Notes: a model not told the origin generated them from the sequence alone. 40,119 nucleotides of DNA from Mesostigma viride (GCA_009746045.1 RPFO01001210.1:1-40119); one strand, 5' to 3'; positions 26,825 through 35,671 are shown, counted from the first letter of the stretch. Numbers and translations: made by a program.

Positions 26825-27442
26825 ATGAACGAGCTTCCGGACGGGGCGTACTGCCGGATGTACCGGCGGTTCTTGCGGTCCGCGACGGCGTGGAGGGAAG
26901 ACGTCGAGGCGCGGAGGGACGCGGACGCCGCGGCTTCTTTCGACAGCGATTTCGCCGGTCTCCGCGAGCGAGCGCGCGCCCGGAGGTGGGAGTACCTTTC
27001 CGGCCTGTGCTCCCTGATCGAGGGGTACGCGAGCGACTCGGAGAAAATGCGGCAGACGTTCGCGTCCCTGCCGGCCCCCGGAATTCTGCACGAGGTCCAT
27101 TACCGTAATCGCGTGGACCCCGTGCCCCGCCCCCCGCCCGCCTATCTGGGCGACGAATCCCAGAGGCGGCTGTGCGACGCGTTCTATCGCTCCTCCAAGG
27201 CGTGGAAGGCGGAGATGACCAAGCGGTGGATGGACAGGTCCGGGTTCGATGCCCGCGATCCCAAGGCGTCGCTGGGCCACGCGCGCGAATGCCAGTGGAG
27301 ATACCTCCTCGGCCTCGCCTCCATGATCCGACAATACATGAGCGACTCCGCCGAACTCCACCGACGGATGCTGGCTCTCCGCGCGTCCCCTTCGTGGCCG
27401 AACGACCGGCGGCCGCATAAGAAAACCGCGATACCAGTATAG
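26825..27442 (+). CDS. Viral-type protein with an internal duplication, unknown
   Basis: 205 residues from ATG 26825; the frame is open to an ATG at 26696, but the extra 43 residues are basic low-complexity and overlap the divergent gene. Two related units of about 80 residues follow one another: the first ends RRWEYLSGLCSLIEGYASDS, the second CQWRYLLGLASMIRQYMSDS, each followed by an E-(M/L)-x-(Q/R)-(T/R) helix. Each unit opens with an aromatic helix (RMYRRFLRSATAWRE; AFYRSSKAWKAEM). The protein looks all-helical and I do not recognise it. Its TAG sits one base before the ATG of the cysteine desulfurase gene, so the two are tightly packed. Confidence 0.6.
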   Translation: MNELPDGAYCRMYRRFLRSATAWREDVEARRDADAAASFDSDFAGLRERARARRWEYLSGLCSLIEGYASDSEKMRQTFASLPAPGILHEVHYRNRVDPVPRPPPAYLGDESQRRLCDAFYRSSKAWKAEMTKRWMDRSGFDARDPKASLGHARECQWRYLLGLASMIRQYMSDSAELHRRMLALRASPSWPNDRRPHKKTAIPV

Positions 27443-27443
27443 A

Positions 27444-28663
27444 ATGCCCGGTCAGCGCATGCCTGCTACGAGACGGAAGTCGCGGTCGAGGAAGCCGCGG
27501 ATCTACTTGGACTCCTGTTCGACCACGCAGCCGCACGCGTCCGTCGTCGACGTCCTCGCCGACGTCGCCAAACGCGCGTACGGCAACGCGTCGAGCAGCC
27601 ACGTGGCGGGTCGAGACTCGCGAGCGATCGTGGAGGCGTGCAGGAAGAGGATCGGCAAGTGTCTCGGGGTCCCCCCCGAACGCGTGGTGTTCACGTCCGG
27701 CTCCACCGAGAGCAACAACATCGTGCTCCACGGGGTCATGGAGCATCACGGCAATCGCGGGGTGGTGCTGACCTCGGCCATCGAGCACCCGAGCGGGATC
27801 AAGCCTTTGGAGCACTTGCAGAGGATCACGAGGGGCGGGGTGAAGGTGGTCAAGATCCCCGTGGACGGACAGGGGTTCCTCGACATGGAGGAACTGCGCC
27901 GAGCCGTGCGGATGTACGGCAAGGACGTGAAACTCGCGTCGTTCATCTACGCGTCCAACGAGATCGGGACGATCCAGGACTTGGGCGCCATCCGCCGCGT
28001 GTTGGGGAGAGATGTGTTCTTCCATTCGGACACGACCCAGGCCGCGGGGAAGTACGTCGTGCGGGGCTTGCGGTACCTCGACAGCTTCACGGTGTCGGGA
28101 CATAAGATCCACGGGGTCAAGGGGACGGGCGCGCTCGTCGTCCGCGGGACCTGGACCGCGTGGCGCCCTTGGCGTACGGCGGATCCCAGGAGAGGTTGTT
28201 GAGGCCCGGGACGGAGAGTCCGCCGCTGATATCCAGTCTGGCGGAGGCGGTGTGCCGAAACGCCAAAGGTATACGGGCAAAGACGCGCGAGGTGGGCGAC
28301 GCGGCGGACCTCGTGCGACGGGGCATGGCCGAACTCGGCGCGGCCTTCAACGGTCCCGACTCCCCGGCGCGGAGAGTCCCGCATCTTGTGAGCGGGTCGT
28401 TCGTGGGCGTGGACTCGAGAGCCGTCTCGCGACTCCTGGCCAAGGAGGGGATATGCGTGTCCGTCGGCAGCGCGTGCAAACTCGGCAAACGCAGCGACGT
28501 GTTAAAGGCCGCGGGCAAGTCGAAGGCCCACGAGAACGGGACCATCCGCGTGGGCGTGTCCGAGTACACGACCGAGTCCGACGTGCGCAAGTTTTTGACC
28601 GCCCTTCGCGCCGCCCTCGCGCACGTTTCCTTTAGCGCGCATAATACCCCATCGATTCGTTAG
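27444..28663 (+). pseudogene. Cysteine desulfurase (NifS/IscS type), frameshifted
   Basis: A PLP enzyme that takes sulfur from cysteine for Fe-S clusters or tRNA thiolation. From ATG 27444: YLDSCSTTQPH near the start, FTSGSTESNN, the cofactor-stacking His115 in IEHPSG, IYASNEIGTIQ, HSDTTQAAGK and the PLP lysine Lys221 in SGHKIHGVKG. A one-base break at about 28145-28150 shifts the rest into the frame that carries AYGGSQERLLRPGT, the active-site cysteine in VSVGSACKLGK (codon 28475-28477) and IRVGVSEYTTESD. Combined length is about 405 residues, normal for the class. No host-like intron is visible and base composition matches the viral neighbours, so it was probably carried by the virus. The ATG follows TATAG closely. 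Confidence 0.88.
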
Positions 28664-28708
28664 ACGCGACAAGTTACCCCCCCCCCCCGTCCATGGCCGA
28701 CCAGGTTG

Positions 28709-28795
28709 TAAAATACGTGTGCGGGGTATAATACGTGGACTTAAAATACGCGTATTATACGTGGGGGTATAAAATACGCGGTGGTAAAATGCGCG
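28709..28795 (+). promoter_or_regulatory. Cluster of TAAAATACGYG motifs, left part
   Basis: Six copies of TA(A/T)AAT(A/G)CGYG: 28709-28719, 28727-28737, 28742-28752, 28750-28760 (reverse strand, making the palindrome AATACGCGTATT), 28770-28780 and 28785-28795. Two more follow at 29920-29941. A related copy lies just upstream of the 10827 gene start. I infer repeated binding sites or promoter cores upstream of the 30005 gene. Confidence 0.6.
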
Positions 28796-29919
28796 ACAGT
28801 TTTTGTGGTCCAATTGTCAGTCACCCAATTAGCACGCTCCTTGATGATGGTCGTGCAGTTATTACAACTGAAATTTGGTGTATATGCTTATTTATTAACA
28901 TCTTCCATTTATGCCCTGCAATCCTATCTGATTATGATTTGTTAAATGCAGGGGGGAGCATGCTGCAACGGGAATGGTAAGGATTCAATTAATTAATTGA
29001 TTGTAAGGAAAGCCATCCACTATATAATGCATGAGAGGACATAAGACACAACTTCCGAGAAGGAGGGGTGACGTGCCCTCCTTTGTACCGGATCATGCCG
29101 GCCACCATCTGCTTGAAAGAGGCGCTCTCAGCCGCATTGAAGGCAATGCCGTTCTCGATAAAAAATTCGGCAGCCAGCAGCTGGACACCTTTCTCGTCGA
29201 CGGGAACCAGCCATTTGGTGATGCTCAGCTGGCCTTTGCTGGGAACCGACGACAATTAAGTCAGCCGGCGCAGCCCCTCCCATCTCCGCCATTGCCCTGT
29301 TCAAATTGTGCTGCTTCTTGGCGTCTGACTGCTGCGACTTGTTGTTATACATCCTGAGAAACTTGCTCCGGATATTCGGTGGAATTTTGTCGCAGGGTAA
29401 CATCCCTTCCCTGCGATTCCGGCAAAGTGTGCACGGACTCGGAATACGCTGATTGCCCCCGCCCCGTATGAGAACTTCTTGTTGCAAAATGAGCAGAACT
29501 TATTCGACACAAACTGCGTTTTGCTACTAACAGCATCTGTGACTGCTTCTTTCTTCTCGAGAACGAAATCCCATTCAGGCCCTTTCTTCCTCATGGCTGC
29601 AAATCGAAAATGGCTGCACACTGTCGCACAGTCGCACTGGCCTCGTCGTCGCTATATTGCATTACACCGTCAGTAGCACAGCTGGCATTTGCTGGCACAC
29701 TGTTATTATGCGTTATGTACCTAGTCCTAGCTGTCTCCTACCGGCCAAACATTTTGCAAGGCTTGCGCTTTATGAAAAGAACTGTACGCATCTACTTCTA
29801 GTAGTAAAAATCTCAAATGTGCAGTGAGCGCGCCGCGCCCAGAATCTGGGCACCGCGCCAGTGCCCGCTGCCCGCTGGTACCCCCGAAAAATTCTAAGTC
29901 CAAACCGCGTGGTCAGACG
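28796..29919 (-). mobile_element. hAT-type transposon fragment inside the motif cluster
   Basis: AT-richer sequence that separates two parts of the TAAAATACGYG cluster and contains hAT transposase remnants on the minus strand. I could not find matching terminal inverted repeats or an 8-bp target duplication, so the exact ends are not set. The RNase H-like catalytic core and the hAT dimerisation domain are missing. A GC-rich hairpin (GCCCAGA-A-TCTGGGC) lies near 29838-29852. Confidence 0.6.
28989..29621 (-). pseudogene. hAT transposase fragment: BED finger and start of core
   Basis: Three overlapping frames together give the front part of a hAT transposase. The first has a BED-type finger (KFCSFCNKKFSYG, then RVRAHFAGIAGKGC). 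The middle frame has CDKIPPNIRSKFLRMY. The last has LAAEFFIENGIAFNAAES followed by SFKQMVAGMI and TPPSRKLC, the well-known hAT segment before the catalytic core, and then stops. At least two frame changes and loss of the core show it is dead. The source is a cellular DNA transposon, not the virus. Confidence 0.75.
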
Positions 29920-29941
29920 TAAAATACGCGTAAAATACGTC
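29920..29941 (+). promoter_or_regulatory. Cluster of TAAAATACGYG motifs, right part
   Basis: TAAAATACGCG and TAAAATACGTC in direct tandem, 64-85 bases upstream of the ATG at 30005. Confidence 0.55.
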
Positions 29942-30004
29942 GAGGCCCATAATATGCTTTATCCCGCATTTTATCGCAAAAGTGCGGCGTACATAACAAC
30001 CCGG

Positions 30005-30499
30005 ATGGCCGAATCCCTGCGAGACCACGTCGCGTCTGTCTTGTCGACGGCCGACTGCGTGCGGACAAGTGCGGGCCGCGCCGACCCCGCCCGGATCGTG
30101 GCTACCTACCTCCTGCGCACCTGTCCCTACCCCGACGACTTCGCGCGCGTCATGGCGCACAACATGACCGATCGTCGTCGCGAGTTCGTCCAAGAAATAG
30201 TGAGAAGATACGATGGCAGAGACGCGTATTTACAATGCGTGGACGAGTCCCGAGTGGAGGCGTGGAAATTGAGTTTTATTAGGAATATTCATAAATACAT
30301 GTACAAAGCGGTCCTCGACCGCGTTCTAAGTCGACGCGAGGCATCCAAGGCCGCCCCTCCTCCTACCCCATTGCTCACAAGAACCTACTTGTCCCTATCT
30401 ACTTTAGACATGCGAACGCTCCGGTCGTTCGACGCGGATGACGCGATCGTATCTCGCGCGTGTGGTCACGATCTCGCGCGCTTGCGGTTCACGGCGTAG
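30005..30499 (+). CDS. Viral-type protein, unknown
   Basis: A 164-residue intact protein; ATG 30005 is chosen because it begins a regular soluble sequence and follows the promoter-like motifs, whereas the upstream frame runs through AT-rich non-coding bases. Features: helical segments SLRDHVASVLSTADCVRT, ARIVATYLLRTCPYPDDFAR and LSFIRNIHKYMYKAVLD, and a Pro/Thr linker near 120. No known domain. Its last 34 bases overlap the 3' end of the convergent minus-strand gene that stops at 30466. Confidence 0.6.
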   Translation: MAESLRDHVASVLSTADCVRTSAGRADPARIVATYLLRTCPYPDDFARVMAHNMTDRRREFVQEIVRRYDGRDAYLQCVDESRVEAWKLSFIRNIHKYMYKAVLDRVLSRREASKAAPPPTPLLTRTYLSLSTLDMRTLRSFDADDAIVSRACGHDLARLRFTA

Positions 30500-31262
30500 C
30501 TCCCGCTTCCCTCGCGTCGGTCGCTCAACACCAACCCTTCTTCGGACACGGCCCATGCGCGAGGGACGCCGCCCGAGACCTTTCGGAGACTCAGCTCGAC
30601 AGAGTCGTACACGTCGGACTCGGAACGGTTGCGATAGGCGTTGTCCACCTTCTCCCCCGTCCTCGACACCAGGTCCATGGAGAACCAGTACCTGTCCCCG
30701 ACCTGGACGGCCTCCCTTTCGATCATGTTCTTCATGCTGTCGGGGTACGCCAGTATCACGAGCAGGTCTCCCACCGCCCTCGCGAACACGGTCCTCTTGT
30801 CGTCCTCGCCCGTCACAAAATCGACCGCCGTGCGCGTGAAGCTCCAATTCTCGTTGCAGAGGACGACGTCCGTCTCGTCCTTCGTGGCTTCCAGATCGAC
30901 GGGACAGGCTTCGTTGACGTACCGCGCGATCCATGATCGGACGACGCTCGAGTCCGCCCTTGTGCCTTTTCGCGAGAACGCGCGTTGAGCGACGTCGAAC
31001 AGCCTCGCGGGGCAATAGATCACGTGCACCTGGTTCATCACGCGATCGCGGGGGATACCGTTCAACAAGTATCCCATATCGCGCGCGACGCTGTCTTTGG
31101 TGATCGTGCGGCGGAGGACGATCTTGGAACGCGGGGTGAGGAAGCGGACGTACACCCCTCCGTCCCTGGTCGCTCGTTTGCAGACCCGGGCGGTCGACGG
31201 GACGGCGACGAGCACGTTCGTGTCCCTGTCCACGCCGACGTATCGTCCATCCGCGTACGTCA
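30466..31262 (-). pseudogene. Interrupted viral gene, 3' part (unknown protein)
   Basis: Main body of a gene whose first 63 codons lie at 34482-34673, beyond a gag-only LTR element. About 264 codons run from the target duplication CGTCA (31258-31262) to the TGA at 30466. Visible features: RYVGVDRDTNVLVAVP near the start of this part, GVYVRFLTPRSKIVLRR, VNQVHVIYCPARLFDV-like strands, ARYVNEACPVDLEATKDE, and KVDNAYRNRSESDVYDSVEL. It looks like a globular protein, with no recognised family. The apparent ATG at 31296 lies inside the LTR and is not native. Confidence 0.7.
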
Positions 31263-32025
31263 TGTCACGGAAATGTGCCCATGCTGTTCGAGTCAAACCT
31301 AGTGGCCAAGTCCGTGATTTGCTAAGGCCGAAATGTTTTAATTTGTTCGATAGCTTTCTGGCCTAGCGCTCGTGACATTGACGGAATTATTACGTAGGAT
31401 GTGCCGTGATTTACCTTACCGGCACAATTCTGTGTGAGTTACGCCAGTGTCCTGCTTTATTTTCTAAGTCCGATGTAGTATAAATCGGCACTAAATGTAT
31501 TTCGGCACTGTTTGCTGCCATCCGTACCGTACCGAGCACTGTCCTGCCGGTACTGTAGCCGTCGGACAAATTTGCCAGGATCCGCGCTTCGCGCCGACCC
31601 TCTTTTCACTAAGTGCTGCCCTGGAGGCGCAATGTCCTTGTACTTGCATACTAGTGACCCAACGCATCATTTCTGTGTTGATGCAAGCCACCCACTTTTT
31701 GTGTGGCGGCTGGCCTGCACCCCAACTGTGCCGTAGATTTTTTCCTAGATCGACGGCTATAGGTACGGTGCGTTTTTCCACATAATGTTGCTCTGGCAAT
31801 TGTTCCTACACCTTGAGAGGTGGAAGCTATGGCAGCTGGCCATCACCTTGGCCGCTGCGATTATTGTAATGATTAATTAAACAAACGGATGTTGAATCTA
31901 AATTCGTCTGGAAATAACATTATATATTGAGCTTCTCCACAAAGGCAAAGACCACTGGTTTCCTCCAATACCTGTCAACAAAGATTTGGTTAGAGGAGAA
32001 CCTCTGAGTGCTTGGAATTTTAACA
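31263..32025 (+). repeat. 5' LTR of gag-only element 2
   Basis: Starts TGTCACGG, ends TTTAACA; offset to the 3' copy is 2456 and I saw no difference. It contains AGGATCCGCGCTTCGCGC at 31577-31594 and TATAAA near 31481, a possible promoter. Confidence 0.93.
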
Positions 32026-32035
32026 TGGTATCGCA
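32026..32035 (+). promoter_or_regulatory. Primer binding site of gag-only element 2
   Basis: TGGTATCGCA follows the LTR; the first eight bases are identical to the primer site of element 1. Confidence 0.75.
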
Positions 32036-32155
32036 TGAGATTGTTCAAGGTCTTATTTGACCAATCTTCCAGCCTGCAAGGAGCTATTGTTTGGAAAAAA
32101 TCGGCCAAGCTTTTGTCCATACTAGTTTGGAGTCTTTTCTGCATACTATGAGTCC

Positions 32156-32386
32156 ATGGATGGCCCTGATCAAGCCCCTATAGACTATGTGCAGGTGACA
32201 TTCGAATTTCAAGGCAAAAAGGCTATCGTTTCGGTTAAGCCAACAAAGGCACAGCCCTGGATAGTGGACATCATCAGAACATCAAGGGAATCTGGCCAGG
32301 ATTGCCCTTTGGACTTTCTGTGGCTCAACACATTGCTCCTGTCATATATCCAGCAACTTCGAGACCAGGGCGTGGAACTTGATTGA
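32156..32386 (+). CDS. Small ORF upstream of gag, element 2
   Basis: An intact 76-residue ORF with a beta-rich start (IDYVQVTFEFQGKKAIVSV) and a helix at the end (WLNTLLLSYIQQLRDQG). Position, size and strand-then-helix layout parallel the 92-residue ORF of element 1 (IAFVEVEYRGTRFNWEIVC then LRRLAEFLDQLIPEE). Function unknown. Confidence 0.55.
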   Translation: MDGPDQAPIDYVQVTFEFQGKKAIVSVKPTKAQPWIVDIIRTSRESGQDCPLDFLWLNTLLLSYIQQLRDQGVELD

Positions 32387-32590
32387 TTTCGTGCCCAGCT
32401 TCTTTCTGTATTCAAGGCGTTTCTCTCTACTACGCGGCACTCTTAATACCAGTGCTTTTTTGGTGTCCAGAGTTTTTCTACCTGCACAGTCACCGGTTGT
32501 TTCTTCTTTGAGTTGCTGTTGCGCGAGTGAGCGCCATCCTACTGCAATCAGTTTTTTTTTCTGAACTCGTCATACTGGTCAACCTGCAAC

Positions 32591-33499
32591 ATGGCAGCCG
32601 CCCGAGCAGCTTTCAATGAGCGGCTAAATTCCACCAGGGCAATATCTCAGACGGTTAAGAACATCTCGAAGGTTAACGGGAGAGAACTAGAGAGCTGGCT
32701 GGCTTTTGAGTTCCAATTTACCATGCTCTGCCGGGCCCATGGGGTCTCTGACATTCTGTTAGGCACTGCTGAGGACAATGCCGAGAACCGGACGTTGGAT
32801 GAGACCCTACTGGCCCCGCTTTTGCTGTGTTTAACGGACTGGGCCCTGACGCTCGCCTTCTCCTGTCCTGATCAGAAGGCTTCCTCTGTGTTCAAACGCC
32901 TGCAAGACACTATCAAGCAACCTTTCATGACCGACTCCTACAAGGAGGAACGGAAGCGGGCCATGGAGCGCATTGAGATGGCCCCTGGTGAGTCCGGGAT
33001 CAACTACTGGACGCGCGGGGAGGTACTCCGCAAGCGCTTGTCTGACCTCGGCATACTGCTCACGGAAGAATCCTGGAAGGGCTATATGCTGGCAGGAATG
33101 CCGCACCCCTACCGACAGGCCATGGCGGCACGCCGCAGGGATGGAATGACCACTCAAGAGGTCAAGAACCTGGTACTGGAAATCGACGACTATCTCACGG
33201 ACAAGCGGACCCCACCCAAGGCCCCCCAGGGCAAGCCGCAGCCGCAGCCCCCTGCCGACCCCAGCGGCCTTCCCCCAGGCCAGGTGTACGGGACATCGGC
33301 GGGGGCGGCGACGCGGAAGCGGTGCTCTTTCTGCCGGCGACCGGGACATGGCCCGGACAAGTGCTACCGCAAGCACCCTGAGCTGCGCCCAGCGAAGGAG
33401 CAGGCCCATGCGACCGAGGCTCAGCATGAGGCCAGCACCCTCCCTCCAGGTTTCTGCTTTGCCACCGGAGTGACGGACGATCTGAAGACAGTGCTCTAA
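32591..33499 (+). CDS. gag: Copia-type Gag, intact
   Basis: 302 residues from ATG 32591 to TAA 33497-33499. The helical body contains ESWLAFEFQFTMLCRAHG, then a segment like AFSCPDQKASSVFKRLQD, as in the UBN2 Gag group. A Pro-rich linker precedes the zinc knuckle CSFCRRPGHGPDKC (CX2CX4HX4C), followed by YRKHPEL and LPPGFCFATGV near the end; element 1 has FKKHPHL and VPPGFVFHTGV at the same places. No protease or downstream pol follows. An intact Gag could form particles for relatives that supply Pol, or for itself with Pol in trans. Confidence 0.88.
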   Translation: MAAARAAFNERLNSTRAISQTVKNISKVNGRELESWLAFEFQFTMLCRAHGVSDILLGTAEDNAENRTLDETLLAPLLLCLTDWALTLAFSCPDQKASSVFKRLQDTIKQPFMTDSYKEERKRAMERIEMAPGESGINYWTRGEVLRKRLSDLGILLTEESWKGYMLAGMPHPYRQAMAARRRDGMTTQEVKNLVLEIDDYLTDKRTPPKAPQGKPQPQPPADPSGLPPGQVYGTSAGAATRKRCSFCRRPGHGPDKCYRKHPELRPAKEQAHATEAQHEASTLPPGFCFATGVTDDLKTVL

Positions 33500-33718
33500 G
33501 ACCTATCATTATCACACAGCTTTTTCTACCATATACCCCAGCTATTGTTCCATGAGTGTATCTTGGATGTGCGACTTACTGCTTCTATTCGGGCCCGGGG
33601 GTGTCCTGTACCCCACTAGCCTGTAGTTTGGTAATAGACCCACCGAGTACTTCGCTCTCGGCCACGGGGGTGTGTTGAGAGTATTTTGGTTTTGCCCTCC
33701 AGCTTGGTCACGGGGGTG

Positions 33719-34481
33719 TGTCACGGAAATGTGCCCATGCTGTTCGAGTCAAACCTAGTGGCCAAGTCCGTGATTTGCTAAGGCCGAAATGTTTTAATTT
33801 GTTCGATAGCTTTCTGGCCTAGCGCTCGTGACATTGACGGAATTATTACGTAGGATGTGCCGTGATTTACCTTACCGGCACAATTCTGTGTGAGTTACGC
33901 CAGTGTCCTGCTTTATTTTCTAAGTCCGATGTAGTATAAATCGGCACTAAATGTATTTCGGCACTGTTTGCTGCCATCCGTACCGTACCGAGCACTGTCC
34001 TGCCGGTACTGTAGCCGTCGGACAAATTTGCCAGGATCCGCGCTTCGCGCCGACCCTCTTTTCACTAAGTGCTGCCCTGGAGGCGCAATGTCCTTGTACT
34101 TGCATACTAGTGACCCAACGCATCATTTCTGTGTTGATGCAAGCCACCCACTTTTTGTGTGGCGGCTGGCCTGCACCCCAACTGTGCCGTAGATTTTTTC
34201 CTAGATCGACGGCTATAGGTACGGTGCGTTTTTCCACATAATGTTGCTCTGGCAATTGTTCCTACACCTTGAGAGGTGGAAGCTATGGCAGCTGGCCATC
34301 ACCTTGGCCGCTGCGATTATTGTAATGATTAATTAAACAAACGGATGTTGAATCTAAATTCGTCTGGAAATAACATTATATATTGAGCTTCTCCACAAAG
34401 GCAAAGACCACTGGTTTCCTCCAATACCTGTCAACAAAGATTTGGTTAGAGGAGAACCTCTGAGTGCTTGGAATTTTAACA
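33719..34481 (+). repeat. 3' LTR of gag-only element 2
   Basis: Right LTR. CACGGGGGTGTG-like sequences occur three times just before it (near 33594, 33663 and 33710), the last in the position of the purine tract. Confidence 0.92.
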
Positions 34482-34673
34482 CGTCAGCAGACGGATCGGA
34501 GTGTGTGGGGAGGACCGCGGGACATCGGCGATGTCCTCTTGTACCGGTTCTGTCACCGCGGCTGCTGGAACGGCAGTCGGGACATCGACGCTGTCCTCTG
34601 GTACCGTTTCTGTCACGTCGACAATTCGAGCGTCGGCGAGAGGCGCCTGGTCGTGCACGGTGGAAGACGACAT
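34482..34673 (-). pseudogene. Interrupted viral gene, 5' part
   Basis: ATG at 34673 followed by about 63 codons to the CGTCA target copy; the same frame resumes at 31262. This part is low-complexity with two related acidic/valine units (VTETVPEDSVDVP and VTEPVQEDIADVP), so it is probably a disordered amino-terminal extension. Confidence 0.65.
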
Positions 34674-34979
34674 ATTGTCGGTAGGCGATCGACGGACTCC
34701 GCGGATGTCGGAGTGGCGCGTTCTTGTTTTTCGAGTTGGGAGAGTTCGGGATGTGATGGTCTCGAACCCTACCGTGGGCGCTTTTTATATGGCTCGGAGC
34801 GTCCATGGGCACAAGGTGACGCGGCGCTCGTCCGGGACGTAACGCTCGAACGTGTCGTTGGAATCGAAACATATCCGATTTGCGACCCCGCCGGCGCCGC
34901 GCCTCGTCCGTGACGTCCGAGTCGACACGGCGGACGGTTAATTTCTATCCAGTAAGCTATACTACGTCCCTGGAGACCC
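34674..34979. other. Intergenic region between divergent genes
   Basis: 306 bases between the minus-strand start at 34673 and the plus-strand start at 34980. TTTTTATATGG at about 34781-34791 and TATACTACGTCC at about 34959-34970 are TATA-like; the second resembles the TATAATACGCG consensus. No gene seen. Confidence 0.4.
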
Positions 34980-35648
34980 ATGGAGAGTACGGACGGAGAC
35001 GGACGGATAGGATACAACCCAAGACTGTCGAAACGCAGGGACTACTATTGCGGCAATCGGAGCGCGAGCGACAGACGGAACAGCGCGTACTACCGAGGCA
35101 AGCGAGACGGAGGTGACGACACGTGTCGCCAGGAGACGCGTCTGTACGGAATCAAACAGACCCGCGACCAGAAGCTCTTGAAAATCGCGGAACTACTCCC
35201 GCACATGAGCGAGCTACCGGACCACGACCCCCGATCCAAAGGAGAGTTCTTCTGCGGCACGGACGTACTCGGCGCTCGCAAAGGCAGGGACTTGGGGAGC
35301 TTTCGCGATTGCGCTCGGAAGAGACAGGTGCGCATGTACGGCCTCTACGCGGTGGGCGACCTGGGCCACGGGAGGCCGAAGTCCAACGAACGCCTCGTTC
35401 GCGCGCCCCGCCGCGCCCGCGTTAAGAACGCTTCGTCTCCACTTGAGAAGCAGCTGGCCGATCTGGGGTCGATGACGGACGAAGAATTGCAAGATCTAAT
35501 GGATGGAACTGAATCGCTTTCGCGTTACTCAACAGACGACCAAAGAACAAATGACCAAAGAACGCTCGTCGCCGGACCAGTTGAGTTGAACCGGGACGCG
35601 AACGGTCTCCCGCGGTCGATAACGGGAACTCCGGTGACTTCTTTCTAG
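34980..35648 (+). CDS. Protein with two CG...C...RxYG modules
   Basis: 222 intact residues. Two copies of a small signature: YYCG (22-25) with Cys49 and TRLYG (53-57); FFCG (90-93) with Cys111 and QVRMYG (116-121). The 124-residue gene at 4130-4504 has one copy. Between and after the modules are basic helices and a conserved-looking SPLEKQLADLGSMTDEELQ segment. Paired Cys and the fixed aromatic-Gly end suggest a small fold, possibly metal-binding. It is the first of five plus-strand genes running to 37932. Family known only as conserved NCLDV unknown, to my recollection. Confidence 0.65.
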   Translation: MESTDGDGRIGYNPRLSKRRDYYCGNRSASDRRNSAYYRGKRDGGDDTCRQETRLYGIKQTRDQKLLKIAELLPHMSELPDHDPRSKGEFFCGTDVLGARKGRDLGSFRDCARKRQVRMYGLYAVGDLGHGRPKSNERLVRAPRRARVKNASSPLEKQLADLGSMTDEELQDLMDGTESLSRYSTDDQRTNDQRTLVAGPVELNRDANGLPRSITGTPVTSF

Positions 35649-35671
35649 CGCAAGGTGACTTAGAAGGCGCC

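Larger units (their letters stand above)
31263..34481 (+). mobile_element. Non-autonomous gag-only LTR retrotransposon 2 (Copia-type TR-GAG)
   Basis: A 3219-bp element with 763-bp LTRs (31263-32025, 33719-34481), primer site TGGTATCG at 32026, G-rich tract before the 3' LTR, and target duplication CGTCA (31258-31262 and 34482-34486). Inside are a small ORF and an intact Copia-type gag, and no pol. Layout and Gag motifs match element 1, while the LTR sequences are mostly different, so these are two families with the same strategy. It interrupts a viral gene. Confidence 0.92.

Noticed and set aside
26430-28280. Very long minus-strand ORF (616 codons)
   Set aside because: Antisense shadow of GC-rich genes on both strands; the translation is Arg/Pro/Ser-rich without motifs, while the cysteine desulfurase lies on the plus strand.
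31263-31296. ATG at 31296 as start of the minus-strand gene ending at 30466
   Set aside because: It lies inside the retrotransposon LTR; the frame continues instead to the ATG at 34673 beyond the element.
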